This document shows, piece by piece, positions 35,587 through 44,754 of a DNA stretch of 64,000 nt. Under the pieces are notes generated by a model. The model had not been told where the DNA came from. It searched no databases and saw only the letters and a program-made list of their open reading frames with translations. The DNA comes from Mycobacterium sp. PS03-16 (lineage in GTDB: Bacteria; Actinomycetota; Actinomycetes; Mycobacteriales; Mycobacteriaceae), in contig NZ_SPQO01000007.1 in the NCBI RefSeq assembly GCF_004570325.1, forward strand, positions 1 to 64,000. The letters run 5' to 3'. Each line of letters begins with the position of its first letter. Position 1 is the stretch's first letter. A program made the position numbers and the translations under genes.

Positions 35587-36249
35587 TCAGCGCGCGGGCC
35601 CGTCGATCCCGACGCCGATGGTGATGTGCGGCGATGCCGCCGGATCCAGCCACTGCAGCACCCGCCGCATCTGGTCGCGATCGACGGCCACGCAGCCCCA
35701 CGTCGGCTCGCCGTCGGTGACGTGCAGGAAGATGCCGGCCGACCGGCCGGGAACCCGCTGCGGGTTGTGGTCGATCAGCACCGCGTAGTCGTAGATCGGG
35801 CCGGAGTCGTAGAGGTTTTCGGCGTCCTCGGAGTCGATCTCGGCGGCGTGGACATGGGTGTTGTAGGTGCGGGAGTCGACGTCCTCGTCCCACCAGTCCT
35901 CGTCGGTCGCCTGAAAGTACGGCATCCTCGTGCCCGGGTTGGGCTGGCGGCCGAACGCCTGGCCGAGCGGGAACGTGCCGACGGGGGTGCGGAACACGTC
36001 GTCGGCGGGTGCGCCGACGCCGAGCGATCCGAGGTCGGCGCGCATCGGCCCCAGGATCGTGCGCCAGCCCGCGCCGTCGCGCTGATAGGCGGTCAGGGTC
36101 GCGGTCGGCGACTGGGCGTCGGGTGCGCTGACCACGATCATCTGCGACCCGGCCGGCGGCTGCCCGGCCGCGGGCGCGGCGCTCATGGTGGCGGCCAGCA
36201 GTGCCGCCAGCGACGTCACGCCGAGCCGACGCAGGCGTCCACCCGCCAC
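35587..36249 (-). CDS. Secreted L,D-transpeptidase (YkuD) family protein
   Basis: This 220-aa protein has a signal peptide (about residues 1-30, LGVTSLAALLAATMSAAPAAG) and a YkuD-like domain. The conserved His and Cys appear in GIFLHVTDGEPTWGCVAVDRDQM, and DVFRTPVGTFPLG is the substrate-loop motif. Such proteins cross-link peptidoglycan through 3-3 bonds or attach proteins; this subgroup is short and lacks the usual Ig-like domain of mycobacterial Ldt proteins, so it may be a different activity. GTG at 36249 with GAGGAGG ahead. It faces the SDR gene. Confidence 0.82.
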   Translation of the reverse strand: MAGGRLRRLGVTSLAALLAATMSAAPAAGQPPAGSQMIVVSAPDAQSPTATLTAYQRDGAGWRTILGPMRADLGSLGVGAPADDVFRTPVGTFPLGQAFGRQPNPGTRMPYFQATDEDWWDEDVDSRTYNTHVHAAEIDSEDAENLYDSGPIYDYAVLIDHNPQRVPGRSAGIFLHVTDGEPTWGCVAVDRDQMRRVLQWLDPAASPHITIGVGIDGPAR

Positions 36250-36318
36250 GACACCTCCTCGAGCTTGGCCGCACGCAGGCGGTTCCGTCACAGCATAGGG
36301 ACTGGTTACGTTGGGTGC

Positions 36319-37107
36319 ATGAATCTCTCGGGCAGAACGGCATTGGTCACCGGCGCCAGCGGCGGCATCGGCGAGGAGTTCGCGGTCCGGCTGGCCGCCG
36401 CGGGCGTGAACCTGATCCTGGTGGCGCGGCGCACCGAGCGCCTCGAAGAGCTGCGCGGGCAGCTGCTGGCCCGCCATCCGGGCCGCGAGGTCGACGTGCT
36501 GACCGCCGACCTGGCCGTGCCCGGAGCCGCGGCCGAGGTGGCCGCGCAGATACGCACGCTGGGCCGGAAGGCCGACATCCTGGTCAACAACGCCGGCGTC
36601 GGATCCCACGGCCGGTTCGCCGAACAGGACCCCGCCGCCAACGCCGCCCAGATCCAGTTGAACTGCGTGGCGCTGGTCGAGCTCACCGGGCACCTGCTGC
36701 CCGCGATGGTCGCCGCCCGCCGGGGGATCGTCATCAACGTCGGCTCGACGGCGGGTTTCCAACCCGTCCCGAGCATGGCGGTCTACGGCGCGACGAAGGC
36801 GTTCGTGCTGTCGTTCAGCGAGGCGCTGTGGCAGGAGACGCGCGGGCAGGGCGTCAAGGTACTCACGCTGTGCCCCGGCGCCACCGAAACGGAGTTCTTC
36901 GACCGGACCGGGAAATCGTTCGCGACGCGGGGCAGGCAGACGTCGGCCGAGGTGGTCGACACCGCGCTCAAGGCGCTCGATCGGCCGTTCCCCACGGTGG
37001 TGTCGGGATTGCAGAACCGAATCCTGGCGCTGGGCTACCGGATCGCACCGCGGCCGGTGCTGGCAATGGTGTCCGAGCAGATGATGAGGGCGACCGGCCG
37101 GGTATGA
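36319..37107 (+). CDS. Short-chain dehydrogenase/reductase
   Basis: This 262-aa SDR has the cofactor motif ALVTGASGGIGEEFAVRLA, the NNAG motif (DILVNNAGVGS), the catalytic Ser in INVGSTAG and the YxxxK motif (YGATK). It belongs to the DltE/SDR-type group acting on ketones or aldehydes with NADP(H). The substrate is unknown. ATG at 36319. Confidence 0.87.
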   Translation: MNLSGRTALVTGASGGIGEEFAVRLAAAGVNLILVARRTERLEELRGQLLARHPGREVDVLTADLAVPGAAAEVAAQIRTLGRKADILVNNAGVGSHGRFAEQDPAANAAQIQLNCVALVELTGHLLPAMVAARRGIVINVGSTAGFQPVPSMAVYGATKAFVLSFSEALWQETRGQGVKVLTLCPGATETEFFDRTGKSFATRGRQTSAEVVDTALKALDRPFPTVVSGLQNRILALGYRIAPRPVLAMVSEQMMRATGRV

Positions 37108-37171
37108 CGTGCGACGGGGATCACCCGACGCACGCCCTCCATCCGGACCGCGGTCCAGGTAGGTTCGGGCC

Positions 37172-37588
37172 ATGACGCTCGGACCCCGTCTCGCCCCGCA
37201 CGCACCCAGGATGCTCTCGATCTTCCGGATCGTGGTCGGCCTGCTGTTCACTCACCACGGCACGGCGAAACTCTTCGGCGTCCCGGGCTCTTCGGCGGTC
37301 GAGTTCGGCAGTTGGCCGGCCTGGTACGCCGGGGTCATCGAGGTGGTCACGGGCCTGCTGGTCACCATCGGGCTGTTCACGGCGCCGGCGGCGATCCTGG
37401 CCTCGGGCACCATGGCCGTGGCGTACTTCTGGCGGCACTTCCCCGAGAGCTTCTGGCCGATGGTCAACGGCGGCGAAACCCCCGTGCTGTTCTGCTTCGC
37501 GATGCTGCTGCTGGCGTTCACCGGACCCGGCGCCTGGGCGGTGCAGCGGCAGCGGACTGCCGCTGGCACCGCATCCACAAGCGTCTGA
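37172..37588 (+). CDS. DoxX family membrane protein
   Basis: This 138-aa protein has four membrane helices and the DoxX pattern RIVVGLLFTHHGTAKLFGVPG at its start, then IEVVTGLLVTIGLFTAPAAILASGTMAVAYF. DoxX proteins are linked to sulfur or thiosulfate redox and oxidative-stress complexes. It begins with ATG at 37172 and ends 7 nt before the convergent isocitrate lyase stop. Confidence 0.85.
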   Translation: MTLGPRLAPHAPRMLSIFRIVVGLLFTHHGTAKLFGVPGSSAVEFGSWPAWYAGVIEVVTGLLVTIGLFTAPAAILASGTMAVAYFWRHFPESFWPMVNGGETPVLFCFAMLLLAFTGPGAWAVQRQRTAAGTASTSV

Positions 37589-37595
37589 CGGAGTC

Positions 37596-39893
37596 TCAGT
37601 CCTCCTTGCGGATCAGCCGGCCCAGTGCCTCGCGGTCGGCGCCGAGCAGTTCGGCGATCCGCTCCCGGTTCACCTCGGCCACGATGATCTCCCCGACCTC
37701 CTGGTACACGTCGCTGAAGATGCCGTGCGACTTCATCTTCTCGGTCTGGTACAGGTTGTCCTCGGTCGGCGTCACGTAGTAGACGGCGTCGGCCTTGAAG
37801 CGGTGCACCAGCCACAGGTGGATCAGCGTCATCAGCCGCTTCTGCCGTAGCTCCTCGGCGAACGTGTTCTGGTCGCGCACGGTGAGGATGCTGCGCCCGT
37901 AGCGGTCCTTGATGGGGTCGACGAGCACGTTGGCGAGCTTTTCCTCGCGGCCGTCGCGTTCGCCGAAGATGCCCAGTTCCAAGACTTCGCCGCCGGCGCG
38001 CAGCGGGCGCAGCTGCACACGCAGGGCCCCGTCGAGCGCGTAGTGCTCGCTCCACAGCGCCAGCCACTCCTCGAGCAGTTTCTTGGGCACCTCCGTCTGC
38101 ACGAGGTGCTGGTGCTGGGTGGAGCCCTTACCCATCGCCTTGGTGGTCGCGGTCCGCCCGGAGGAGGCGAGCAGCGCGGCATCGCTGCGCGGCCCGCCGA
38201 CCAGGGTTTGCGGCGTACGGTAGGGCGATTCGACCAGCCGCAGCTTGCGTTGCACCCGGGCCAGCGCGAGCATGCCGTCCTGACGCAGGGCGGTGGCGAA
38301 CTCCTCGGCCGCCACACCGTCGATCTGGTGGCCGCCGTAGGTGATGAAGTTGAAGACGAAGCCCATCTTGCCGAGTTCGAGAGGGAAGGCCCGCATCTCG
38401 TCGTCGGTCATGCCGGTGGTGTCCCAGTTGAACGACGGCGACAGGTTGTAGGCCAGCATCTTGTCGGGGAATTCGGCGTGGATGGCCTCGGCGAACTGCC
38501 GGGCGTCGGCAAGGTCGGCGGTCTTGGTCTCCATCCACAGGATGTCGGCGAAGGGCGCCGCCGCGAGCTGTTTGGCGATCGCGTAGGGGATTCCGCCGCG
38601 CAGCTGGTAGTAGCCCTCGGGCGTCTTGGCCAGTTCGCAGTCCCAGGCCACCTCGACACCGAGTTCGCGGGCCTTCTGGCCGGCGCTGTACAGGGAGGCC
38701 CGCTCGGCGAACGTCCGCCACTCGTCGGCGCTCATGGCCAGCGCCTCCCCGTCGCCCTCGGCGAACGCGATCCGGTCGGCGACGGCCTCACCGTAGGTCT
38801 TGAGGCCGGCGTCCTCCTCCCACGCCGCGACGAACTGCGATTCGACATCGTCGTAGAGCGCATCGTTGCTCGGGTCGCCGTCGGCGCGCCACGCCGCGGC
38901 GGCCCGGGCGATCACGTCGCCGATCCCGTTGCGCTGCAACCAGGCTCGCGCCGCGTCGTACTCGCCTTCGGGCAGCCAGTACAGGAGATGACCGTTGAGG
39001 TCGGTGACCCCGGCGTCGTAGAAGCTGCGCATCATGGCCAGGAAGCACGACTTGTAGGACGGGATGGCGAGGTTGGTGGCGCCGAGCAGGAACGGCTGGT
39101 CGCGTTCGTCGGCGCGGCTGTCGATCAGGTTCGCGGCCTCGGCGTCGGTGCGCGCGACGATGATGCCCGGCACCCCCATCACGTCGAGCTGGAAGCGCGC
39201 CGCGTTGAGCCGCTTGATCTGCTCGTCGGACGGCACCAGCACCTTGCCGCCCTGGTGGCCGCACTTCTTGGTGCCGGGGCGCTGGTCTTCGATGTGGTAG
39301 CCCGGCACCCCGGCCTCGACGAAGCGCCGGATCAGGTTGCGCACGTGCGGATCGCCGCCGTGACCGGTGTCGGCGTCGGCGATGATGAACGGCCGGAAGT
39401 CGTGGACCGGGGTGGCAGCACGCTGTGCGTCGTCCATCCGCAGCCGCAGATAGTGCTGGTTGCGGTCGGCGGTGAGCAGCGCCCGCACCAGCCCGGCGGC
39501 CTCGTCGGGCACCTGGCTGAGCGGATAGCTGGCCAGGTCGGGCCCGGGGTCCTCGCTGGTGGACCCTTTCGCCGACGTGGCCCAGCCACCGAGGTAGATG
39601 CCCTCGATGCCCATTCGCTTCATCGTCACGGCCTGGCCCGGGGAGTAGGGTCCGAAGGTCGTGATGCTGCGGCCCTCGGCGAACAGCTCGCGCAGCCGGG
39701 GGTGGAACGCCTGCGCCGCCTCCCGCGCGACGGTGTGGTCGACGGGGATGGTGCCGCGCTGCTCGACGACCTGCCGGGCGGTGTAGAGGCGGGTGATGCC
39801 CGTGAACCGCGGCGAGTCGAAGTATCGCTGGGTGTCGGCGACCTCCTTCTCGAACGAGGTCGTGACTTCGGACTGGGCGTCGATGGTGGTCAT
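37596..39893 (-). CDS. aceA: Isocitrate lyase, long form (AceA2/Icl2 type)
   Basis: This 765-aa protein is the long actinobacterial isocitrate lyase. The catalytic loop [10 protein letters not shown] has the nucleophile Cys211. Substrate-binding residues lie in [12 protein letters not shown] (170-180) and the C-terminal part [41 protein letters not shown] is the extra domain found only in the long form. It splits isocitrate into glyoxylate and succinate in the glyoxylate shunt and is needed on fatty acids. The ATG at 39893 is preceded by no strong Shine-Dalgarno; two frame-shifted upstream extensions are unlikely. Confidence 0.95.
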   Translation of the reverse strand: MTTIDAQSEVTTSFEKEVADTQRYFDSPRFTGITRLYTARQVVEQRGTIPVDHTVAREAAQAFHPRLRELFAEGRSITTFGPYSPGQAVTMKRMGIEGIYLGGWATSAKGSTSEDPGPDLASYPLSQVPDEAAGLVRALLTADRNQHYLRLRMDDAQRAATPVHDFRPFIIADADTGHGGDPHVRNLIRRFVEAGVPGYHIEDQRPGTKKCGHQGGKVLVPSDEQIKRLNAARFQLDVMGVPGIIVARTDAEAANLIDSRADERDQPFLLGATNLAIPSYKSCFLAMMRSFYDAGVTDLNGHLLYWLPEGEYDAARAWLQRNGIGDVIARAAAAWRADGDPSNDALYDDVESQFVAAWEEDAGLKTYGEAVADRIAFAEGDGEALAMSADEWRTFAERASLYSAGQKARELGVEVAWDCELAKTPEGYYQLRGGIPYAIAKQLAAAPFADILWMETKTADLADARQFAEAIHAEFPDKMLAYNLSPSFNWDTTGMTDDEMRAFPLELGKMGFVFNFITYGGHQIDGVAAEEFATALRQDGMLALARVQRKLRLVESPYRTPQTLVGGPRSDAALLASSGRTATTKAMGKGSTQHQHLVQTEVPKKLLEEWLALWSEHYALDGALRVQLRPLRAGGEVLELGIFGERDGREEKLANVLVDPIKDRYGRSILTVRDQNTFAEELRQKRLMTLIHLWLVHRFKADAVYYVTPTEDNLYQTEKMKSHGIFSDVYQEVGEIIVAEVNRERIAELLGADREALGRLIRKED

Positions 39894-40001
39894 GGTGCCG
39901 ACGATAGGACGATGGTGGCGACGCGACGGCCGATTCGGCGAGTCGCCACAGCCTCGATGTCGTGCCCGGCACATCAGGCGCCGTCAGTATCCTGCTGGGC
40001 G

Positions 40002-41582
40002 ATGGAGCACGATCGGACAGAGGGCACCGCGGCGCTGCGCCGCGGGTTGCGGATGGCACTGCGCGGACGGCGCGACCCGGCACCCGTCGCGGGTCGGCGC
40101 TTCCGCGGCGCCGAGGGCCGCGGGGATATGCACACCCGCAAGGTCCTCGATCTGACCATCCGGCTCGCCGAGGTGATGCTGTCGTCGGGGTCGGGCACCG
40201 CGGACGTCGTCGCGACCGCCCGCGACGTCGCGCAGGCCTACCAGCTCAGCGACTGCGTCGTCGACATCACGTTCACCACGATCATCGTGTCGGCGATGCC
40301 GAGCCCGGACAGCGCGCCGGTGACGATCGTGCGGTCGGTGCACACGCGTACGACCGACTACTCGCGCCTGGCCGCGCTGGACCGGCTGGTGCAGCGGATC
40401 ACCGTGGGCGGTGTCACCGTCGATCAGGCCCACGAGGAGATGGACGAGATCACCGAGCGGCCGCATCCCTACCCGCGGTGGCTCGCGACGGCAGGCTGGG
40501 CCGGTTTCGCGCTCGGTATCGCCATGCTGCTCGGCGGCGGCTGGCTGACGTGCATTCTGGCCGCGGTGACGTCGGCGGTGATCGACCGGGTGGGCCGGCT
40601 GCTGGCCCGGATCGGCACGCCGTTCTTCTTCTATCAGGTGACCGGCGCGGCGATCGCGACGCTGGTCGCGGTCGCGGCGTATCTGTTCGCCGGGCAGGGA
40701 CCGACGGCCCTGGTGGCCACCGGCATCGTGATGCTGCTGTCAGGTCTGACACTGGTCGGCGCGATGCAGGACGCGGTGACCGGCTACATGCTCACCGCGG
40801 TGGCCCGCCTCGGCGAGGCGCTGTTTCTGACCGCGGGCATCGTGGTGGGCATCGTCGCCGGCCTGCAGGTCGCGACCATCGCGGGGGTCGCGATCGAACT
40901 CCATGTCGACGCCACCGAGATGTTCATCATCCCCAACCGGCCGTGGGAGATCGCGCTCGCGGTCGTCGGAGCGGGCCTGGCCGGCGCGTGCCTGACCATC
41001 GCGAGCTACGCGCCGTGGCGGTCGGTGATCACCGCCGGGGTGGCCGCCGGCCTCGCCGAGTGGGTGCTGATCGGGCTCGGCAGCGCGGGGGTCGGCCAGG
41101 TCGTCGCCACCGGGGCCGCCGCACTGGGCGTCGGGTTCCTGGCCACGTTGATCTCGATCCGCCGCCAGTCACCCGCGCTGGTCACCGCGACCGCGGGCAT
41201 CATGCCGATGCTGCCCGGCCTCGCGGTGTTCCGCGCGGTCTTCTACTTCGCCGTCGACGGCAACTATCAGGACGGTCTGGCGCAGATGCTCTCGGCGACC
41301 GCGGTGGCGCTGGCGCTGGGCAGCGGCGTGGTGCTCGGCGAGTTCCTCGGCTCACCGCTGCGCTACCGCGCCGGGCGTATCGGCGAGCTGATCCGCATCG
41401 AGGGACCGCCCGGGCTGCGCCGCGCCGTCGGACAGGTGGTCGCGCTGCAGCCGTCCGAACCGGCGGACGCCACCGGCGGCGGCCGCCGGTCCCGCAGCGT
41501 CGCGCTCGAACCGGCGCGCGACGACACCGACCCCGCGTCGGACCGCGACGGGTCCACGGCGGACGACGACACCACGCGCTGA
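40002..41582 (+). CDS. Threonine/serine exporter family protein (ThrE-like)
   Basis: This 526-aa protein has the ThrE pattern: an N-terminal soluble domain (LDLTIRLAEVMLSSGSGTADVVATARDVAQAY), about ten membrane helices, and the motif ATAGIMPMLPGLAVFRAVFYF before the last helices. It should export L-threonine or L-serine through the inner membrane. The ATG at 40002 starts at a likely ribosome site; an open frame extending far upstream over aceA is antisense noise. An acidic, Arg-rich tail follows the last helix. Confidence 0.88.
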   Translation: MEHDRTEGTAALRRGLRMALRGRRDPAPVAGRRFRGAEGRGDMHTRKVLDLTIRLAEVMLSSGSGTADVVATARDVAQAYQLSDCVVDITFTTIIVSAMPSPDSAPVTIVRSVHTRTTDYSRLAALDRLVQRITVGGVTVDQAHEEMDEITERPHPYPRWLATAGWAGFALGIAMLLGGGWLTCILAAVTSAVIDRVGRLLARIGTPFFFYQVTGAAIATLVAVAAYLFAGQGPTALVATGIVMLLSGLTLVGAMQDAVTGYMLTAVARLGEALFLTAGIVVGIVAGLQVATIAGVAIELHVDATEMFIIPNRPWEIALAVVGAGLAGACLTIASYAPWRSVITAGVAAGLAEWVLIGLGSAGVGQVVATGAAALGVGFLATLISIRRQSPALVTATAGIMPMLPGLAVFRAVFYFAVDGNYQDGLAQMLSATAVALALGSGVVLGEFLGSPLRYRAGRIGELIRIEGPPGLRRAVGQVVALQPSEPADATGGGRRSRSVALEPARDDTDPASDRDGSTADDDTTR

Positions 41583-41593
41583 CACCGCCCGGG

Positions 41594-42403
41594 TCATCGC
41601 GGCGCGGGGGCGGGGCCCGGCTGACAGGTCGGGCACCACCAGGTGCGGCGCCGTTCCGGGTCGTTGACGACCTCGGCCACCACCTGCACCGTCGTCCCGC
41701 ACCGCAGACATGGCCGGCCCGCCCGGCCGGCGACCCAGTGCTGCTCACCTTTGCGGCGCACCCCGGTGGTCACCTGCATCGCGCCGGGCACGGTGGCGGA
41801 GTGCCGCAGGGCGCGGGCGCCGAGACGGAGCAGGGCACCGACGTCGACGGCCCCGACCGGCGTCCACGGACTGTGCCCGCGCAGGAAGCACAGTTCATTG
41901 GCCCACAGGTTGCCGAATCCCGCGACGCACCGCTGGTCGAGCAACGCCGCCACCAGTGGCCGGTCCGGCTGCGCCGCGATGCGCCGCGCGGCCTCGTCGG
42001 GGTCCCAGTCGGTGCGCAGCGGGTCGGGTCCGAGGTGCCCGACGACGTCGCGTTCGTCGCGGGTGCGCAGCAGCTCGACCACCGGCAGCCGCACCCCGTA
42101 AGCGGCCGGTCCGGCGGTGCGCAGCACCACCCGAACGTCGGGGAGGACCGCGGGCGGAAGCCACCGGCCCTGCTCGGACACGGTCCAGGAGCCGGACATC
42201 CGCAGGTGGGTGTGCAGGGTGAGCTCGTCGGACAGGCGCGTCAGGAGATGCTTACCGTGGGTGACGTGCTCGAGTACGGTGTGGCCGGCGAGGTCGGCGG
42301 TGGCGTGGGCGGGCACCCGGAGTTGCCCGTGGGTCAGCACCCGGTCGCGCAGCGCGGCATCGAGCCGGCGGGCCAGCGCGTAGACGGTGTCACCTTCGGG
42401 CAC
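41594..42403 (-). CDS. Fpg/Nei-family DNA glycosylase (endonuclease VIII-like)
   Basis: This 269-aa protein begins MPEGDTVYALARRLD, the Nei/Fpg N-terminal Pro2-Glu3 catalytic pair. The helix-two-turn-helix has LVAALLDQRCVAGFGNLWANELCFLRG, and the zinc finger CLRCGTTVQVVAEVV ... WWCPTC closes the protein. It removes oxidised bases and nicks the strand by beta/delta elimination. Its start lies 28 nt after the stop of the NHase-cluster small protein, so it is probably part of the same transcript although its function differs. Confidence 0.9.
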   Translation of the reverse strand: MPEGDTVYALARRLDAALRDRVLTHGQLRVPAHATADLAGHTVLEHVTHGKHLLTRLSDELTLHTHLRMSGSWTVSEQGRWLPPAVLPDVRVVLRTAGPAAYGVRLPVVELLRTRDERDVVGHLGPDPLRTDWDPDEAARRIAAQPDRPLVAALLDQRCVAGFGNLWANELCFLRGHSPWTPVGAVDVGALLRLGARALRHSATVPGAMQVTTGVRRKGEQHWVAGRAGRPCLRCGTTVQVVAEVVNDPERRRTWWCPTCQPGPAPAPR

Positions 42404-42431
42404 GCCCCCGATGATTCCCGTTGCGCGCGGT

Positions 42432-42803
42432 CTACGCCTCCAGCCGGGCGCGGATGCGGGTCAGCCGCTCCTGCAGGTCACGTTCGTCGATGAGGCCGCG
42501 GATCAGCAGCGAGTGCGCCAACGACACGAGTTGACTCTCGGGATAGGGCAGCCCCGCGTAGACGGTGGCCGACAGCTGGTCCTCCTCGTCGCGGCGCTGC
42601 TTGAAGTCCAGCCCCTCGGCCCGCCCGCAGCCGCCGTGGTCGAGTGCGTCGCACAACCCGTCGAGGCTCGTCTTCCACGGCGGCACCGGGTTCACCACCC
42701 CGTATTTCTCCGCCATCCGCGGCCACACCTGGTTGCGTTCGACGATGCGCTCGAGGGCTTCGATCCGGCGGCCGTCGACCGGGCCGCGCTCCGCGGTGCT
42801 CAT
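42432..42803 (-). CDS. Nitrile hydratase-cluster accessory/small subunit-like protein
   Basis: This 123-aa protein looks like the helical N-terminal domain of nitrile hydratase beta subunits and the P14K-type metallochaperone/activator: PWKTSLDGLCDALDH, then RRDEEDQLSATVYAGLPYPESQLVSLAHSLLIRGLIDERDLQERL. It abuts the alpha subunit gene (its ATG starts at the base after the alpha stop codon). The usual role is metal delivery to the alpha claw, but an extra subunit is also possible. It contains two Cys (in GLCDALDHGGC). Confidence 0.6.
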   Translation of the reverse strand: MSTAERGPVDGRRIEALERIVERNQVWPRMAEKYGVVNPVPPWKTSLDGLCDALDHGGCGRAEGLDFKQRRDEEDQLSATVYAGLPYPESQLVSLAHSLLIRGLIDERDLQERLTRIRARLEA

Positions 42804-43505
42804 CTAGTCACCGATCGGGTGGACGGCCGGGCGGGTGTCGGTGATGACGTTGGTGGTGACCCCGGCTCTCGGCAGCGCCACCCCGATCAGGCAGTCCCGC
42901 GTGACGATCTCGGTCAACTGGTCCTCGGTCCAGCCGTCGGTGCCCTCCGGGCGCATCGGCATGACCATGAAGCGGTGCTTCTGGTTGGAGTCCTGCACCC
43001 GGACCTCGACGTCGTCGGGCAGGTACAGGCCGAATTCGGCGAGCACCTGGCGAGGCCAGCGCACCATCCGGCGCCGGTAGTTCGGGGTGCGGTACCACTC
43101 CGGGGAGTTGCCGAGGATGGGCCGCGGGTAGCAGGAGCACAGCGCACACACGATCACGTGGTGGACGGTCGGTGTGTCGGCGAGGATCTGGAACGCGGTG
43201 AAGTCGCTCGGGGTGCCGAACCCGGTCGGCTCCAGCCAGTCGACGCCGACTTCCTTGCTCGCCGCCATCGGCTCGGTGAGGGCGAGCTGTTCGAAGTCGG
43301 GATCCAGCCACGCCCGGGCGACGAGCCGGGCCGCAGGGGTGGGCCCGATCTGCTCGGCGAACTCGGTGAAGCGACGGTGTTCCTCAGCGGTGAAGATGCC
43401 CTTCTCGATGCACAATTCGCGCAGCGCGATCTCGAGCACCTCGAAGTCGGTGATCTCGTCGACCATGGGTTTGACGGTGCGGTCGTGGTCGTGGTCGTGG
43501 GCCAT
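42804..43505 (-). CDS. Nitrile hydratase/thiocyanate hydrolase-type alpha (metal-binding) subunit
   Basis: This 233-aa protein has the metal claw of the NHase alpha family, VIVCALCSCYPRPILGNSPEWY, with Cys120, Cys123, Ser124 and Cys125. In these enzymes the two last Cys are oxidised to sulfinic and sulfenic forms that bind a Co or Fe ion. Claw position 121 is Ala; Co-type enzymes have Thr and Fe-type Ser, so metal choice is uncertain. The N terminus is His/Asp-rich (MAHDHDHDRT). It hydrates a nitrile or hydrolyses thiocyanate; sequence alone does not decide. It lies between the beta subunit and the accessory gene. Confidence 0.8.
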   Translation of the reverse strand: MAHDHDHDRTVKPMVDEITDFEVLEIALRELCIEKGIFTAEEHRRFTEFAEQIGPTPAARLVARAWLDPDFEQLALTEPMAASKEVGVDWLEPTGFGTPSDFTAFQILADTPTVHHVIVCALCSCYPRPILGNSPEWYRTPNYRRRMVRWPRQVLAEFGLYLPDDVEVRVQDSNQKHRFMVMPMRPEGTDGWTEDQLTEIVTRDCLIGVALPRAGVTTNVITDTRPAVHPIGD

Positions 43506-43521
43506 GTGCCGTCCTCCTCGG

Positions 43522-44361
43522 CTAGGTCGCCGGCTCGAGCCAGCGCTCGGGCAGTTCGGTGCGCAGAGTGTCCGCCGGCGTCCCCGTGTAGCCGTGCCAG
43601 AGCTGGCTCTGGTTGAACTCGACGACGTAGAACCACTCGGGGGCGGCATCGGGCAGGTCCCAGGTCTCGTCCTCCGCCGCGGGACTCTCGTAGGCCACCT
43701 CGGCGATCGTGCCGGTGGCGCCGCGGCAGTATTCGGGGGTGCGGGTGTAGAAGACGACGGGAAGTTCACGCACCCGCACGGCGTCGCCGACGGCGAAGCG
43801 AGGCGCACCGGCCAGGCCGGCGTACACCTGGGGGTCGCCCTTGCCGACGGCGTGCCGGTGATGTTCGTTGCGCTTGACCTGTGCGCCGTCCCCCTCGAAC
43901 CTGGGCTGCGCCTGGGGTTTCCGGCCGTCGAGGCCGTCGGGGTAGCGCGCTTTCACCTCGGCCATGCGTTCAGCGAGTTCGGTGAGCCCGATGTGGTGCT
44001 TCTCCACCAGCACGCGGGCGACCGCGAGCAGCCAGCGGCCGTAGTAGGGCAGGCCCAGATACTGTGCCCGCCCCACGTCCACGTTGCCGATCCGGCGCCG
44101 CTCCTCAGACAGCCAGATGCCGCGCGCACCCAGCACCTCGCAGATGACGTAGGTCGCTTCCTCCCACTGTTCGTACTGCTTGTTCTCGTACGTCATCGGC
44201 GCGTCGGGTTCACCCCCGACGTCGTGCACCGGCTTGAGGTACGCGGTGATCCGCGCGTGGTCGAGCTGATCGGGAGTCGGTGCATCCGGCAGTTCCGGAT
44301 ACGCCGACTTGAGGCGGGCGACCAGGTCGAGTTGCGAGGCACGCTGCGCGGCCGTACCCAT
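43522..44361 (-). CDS. Nitrile hydratase/thiocyanate hydrolase-type beta subunit
   Basis: This 279-aa protein has the N-terminal domain YLKPVHDVGGEPDAPMTYENKQYEQWEE, VGRAQYLGLPYYGRWLLAVARVLVEKHHI typical of the beta family, and a C-terminal SH3-like barrel FAVGDAVRVRELPVVFYTRTPEYCRGATGTIAEVAYES ... PEWFYVVEFNQSQLWHG. In thiocyanate hydrolase these halves are separate polypeptides; here they are fused. It dimerises with the alpha subunit. AAGGGAGC precedes the ATG at 44361. First gene of the cluster. Confidence 0.8.
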   Translation of the reverse strand: MGTAAQRASQLDLVARLKSAYPELPDAPTPDQLDHARITAYLKPVHDVGGEPDAPMTYENKQYEQWEEATYVICEVLGARGIWLSEERRRIGNVDVGRAQYLGLPYYGRWLLAVARVLVEKHHIGLTELAERMAEVKARYPDGLDGRKPQAQPRFEGDGAQVKRNEHHRHAVGKGDPQVYAGLAGAPRFAVGDAVRVRELPVVFYTRTPEYCRGATGTIAEVAYESPAAEDETWDLPDAAPEWFYVVEFNQSQLWHGYTGTPADTLRTELPERWLEPAT

Positions 44362-44754
44362 CGGCGCTCCCTTCGTGGTGCGGACGCACTACCGAGACGC
44401 CCGAGATTATTCGCTGTGGCCGGTCGCCACACGTGGCGGATCGGCTTTCTGGAATCGATCCGATCATCACGCGGACCTCGAACAGGCCGCATCCCCGCGG
44501 GGCGCGACCATGCAGGCGGCCGTCGAAGCGGTTGTGTCACAACAAATATCAATTCTCACGCGGCACTCCGGTCGGCCCGGTCGGACACAGGGTGCCCTCT
44601 GATGGCTGTGGGTCACCATCGCCCGCGGTGGTCGGCGCCGCCCTTCGGCACTGCGCCGGCGAGTTGTCTGAACACCCGGTGGCGAGCGCGCGAACGGACG
44701 GTCGCGGCCGGTCGGGGCCGGTTTGAGCCGCCGGCCCGCGGAAACCCTCGACCC
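44362..44754. other. Divergent promoter region between the NHase cluster and the glutamate synthase-like gene
   Basis: This 393-bp stretch has no reading frame I accept. It carries a perfect inverted repeat CGCCAC-ac-GTGGCG (44425-44438), 64-77 bp upstream of the beta subunit ATG, which could be an operator, and an AT-rich AATAAT (44404-44412 on the minus strand) as a possible -10 for the leftward operon. A GGGCCGG/CCGGCCC hairpin (44715-44737) lies 18 nt before the rightward gene. Confidence 0.4.
44425..44438. promoter_or_regulatory. Inverted repeat, candidate operator of the NHase operon
   Basis: The arms CGCCAC and GTGGCG are perfect and separated by AC. The site lies 64 bp upstream of the beta subunit start on the minus strand, a fitting place for a regulator, but no regulator is encoded in the cluster. 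Confidence 0.35.

Noticed and set aside
38043..41582. A 1179-codon open plus-strand frame over aceA and thrE
   Set aside because: Its first two thirds are antisense to isocitrate lyase and have no family motif; the real protein starts at 40002.
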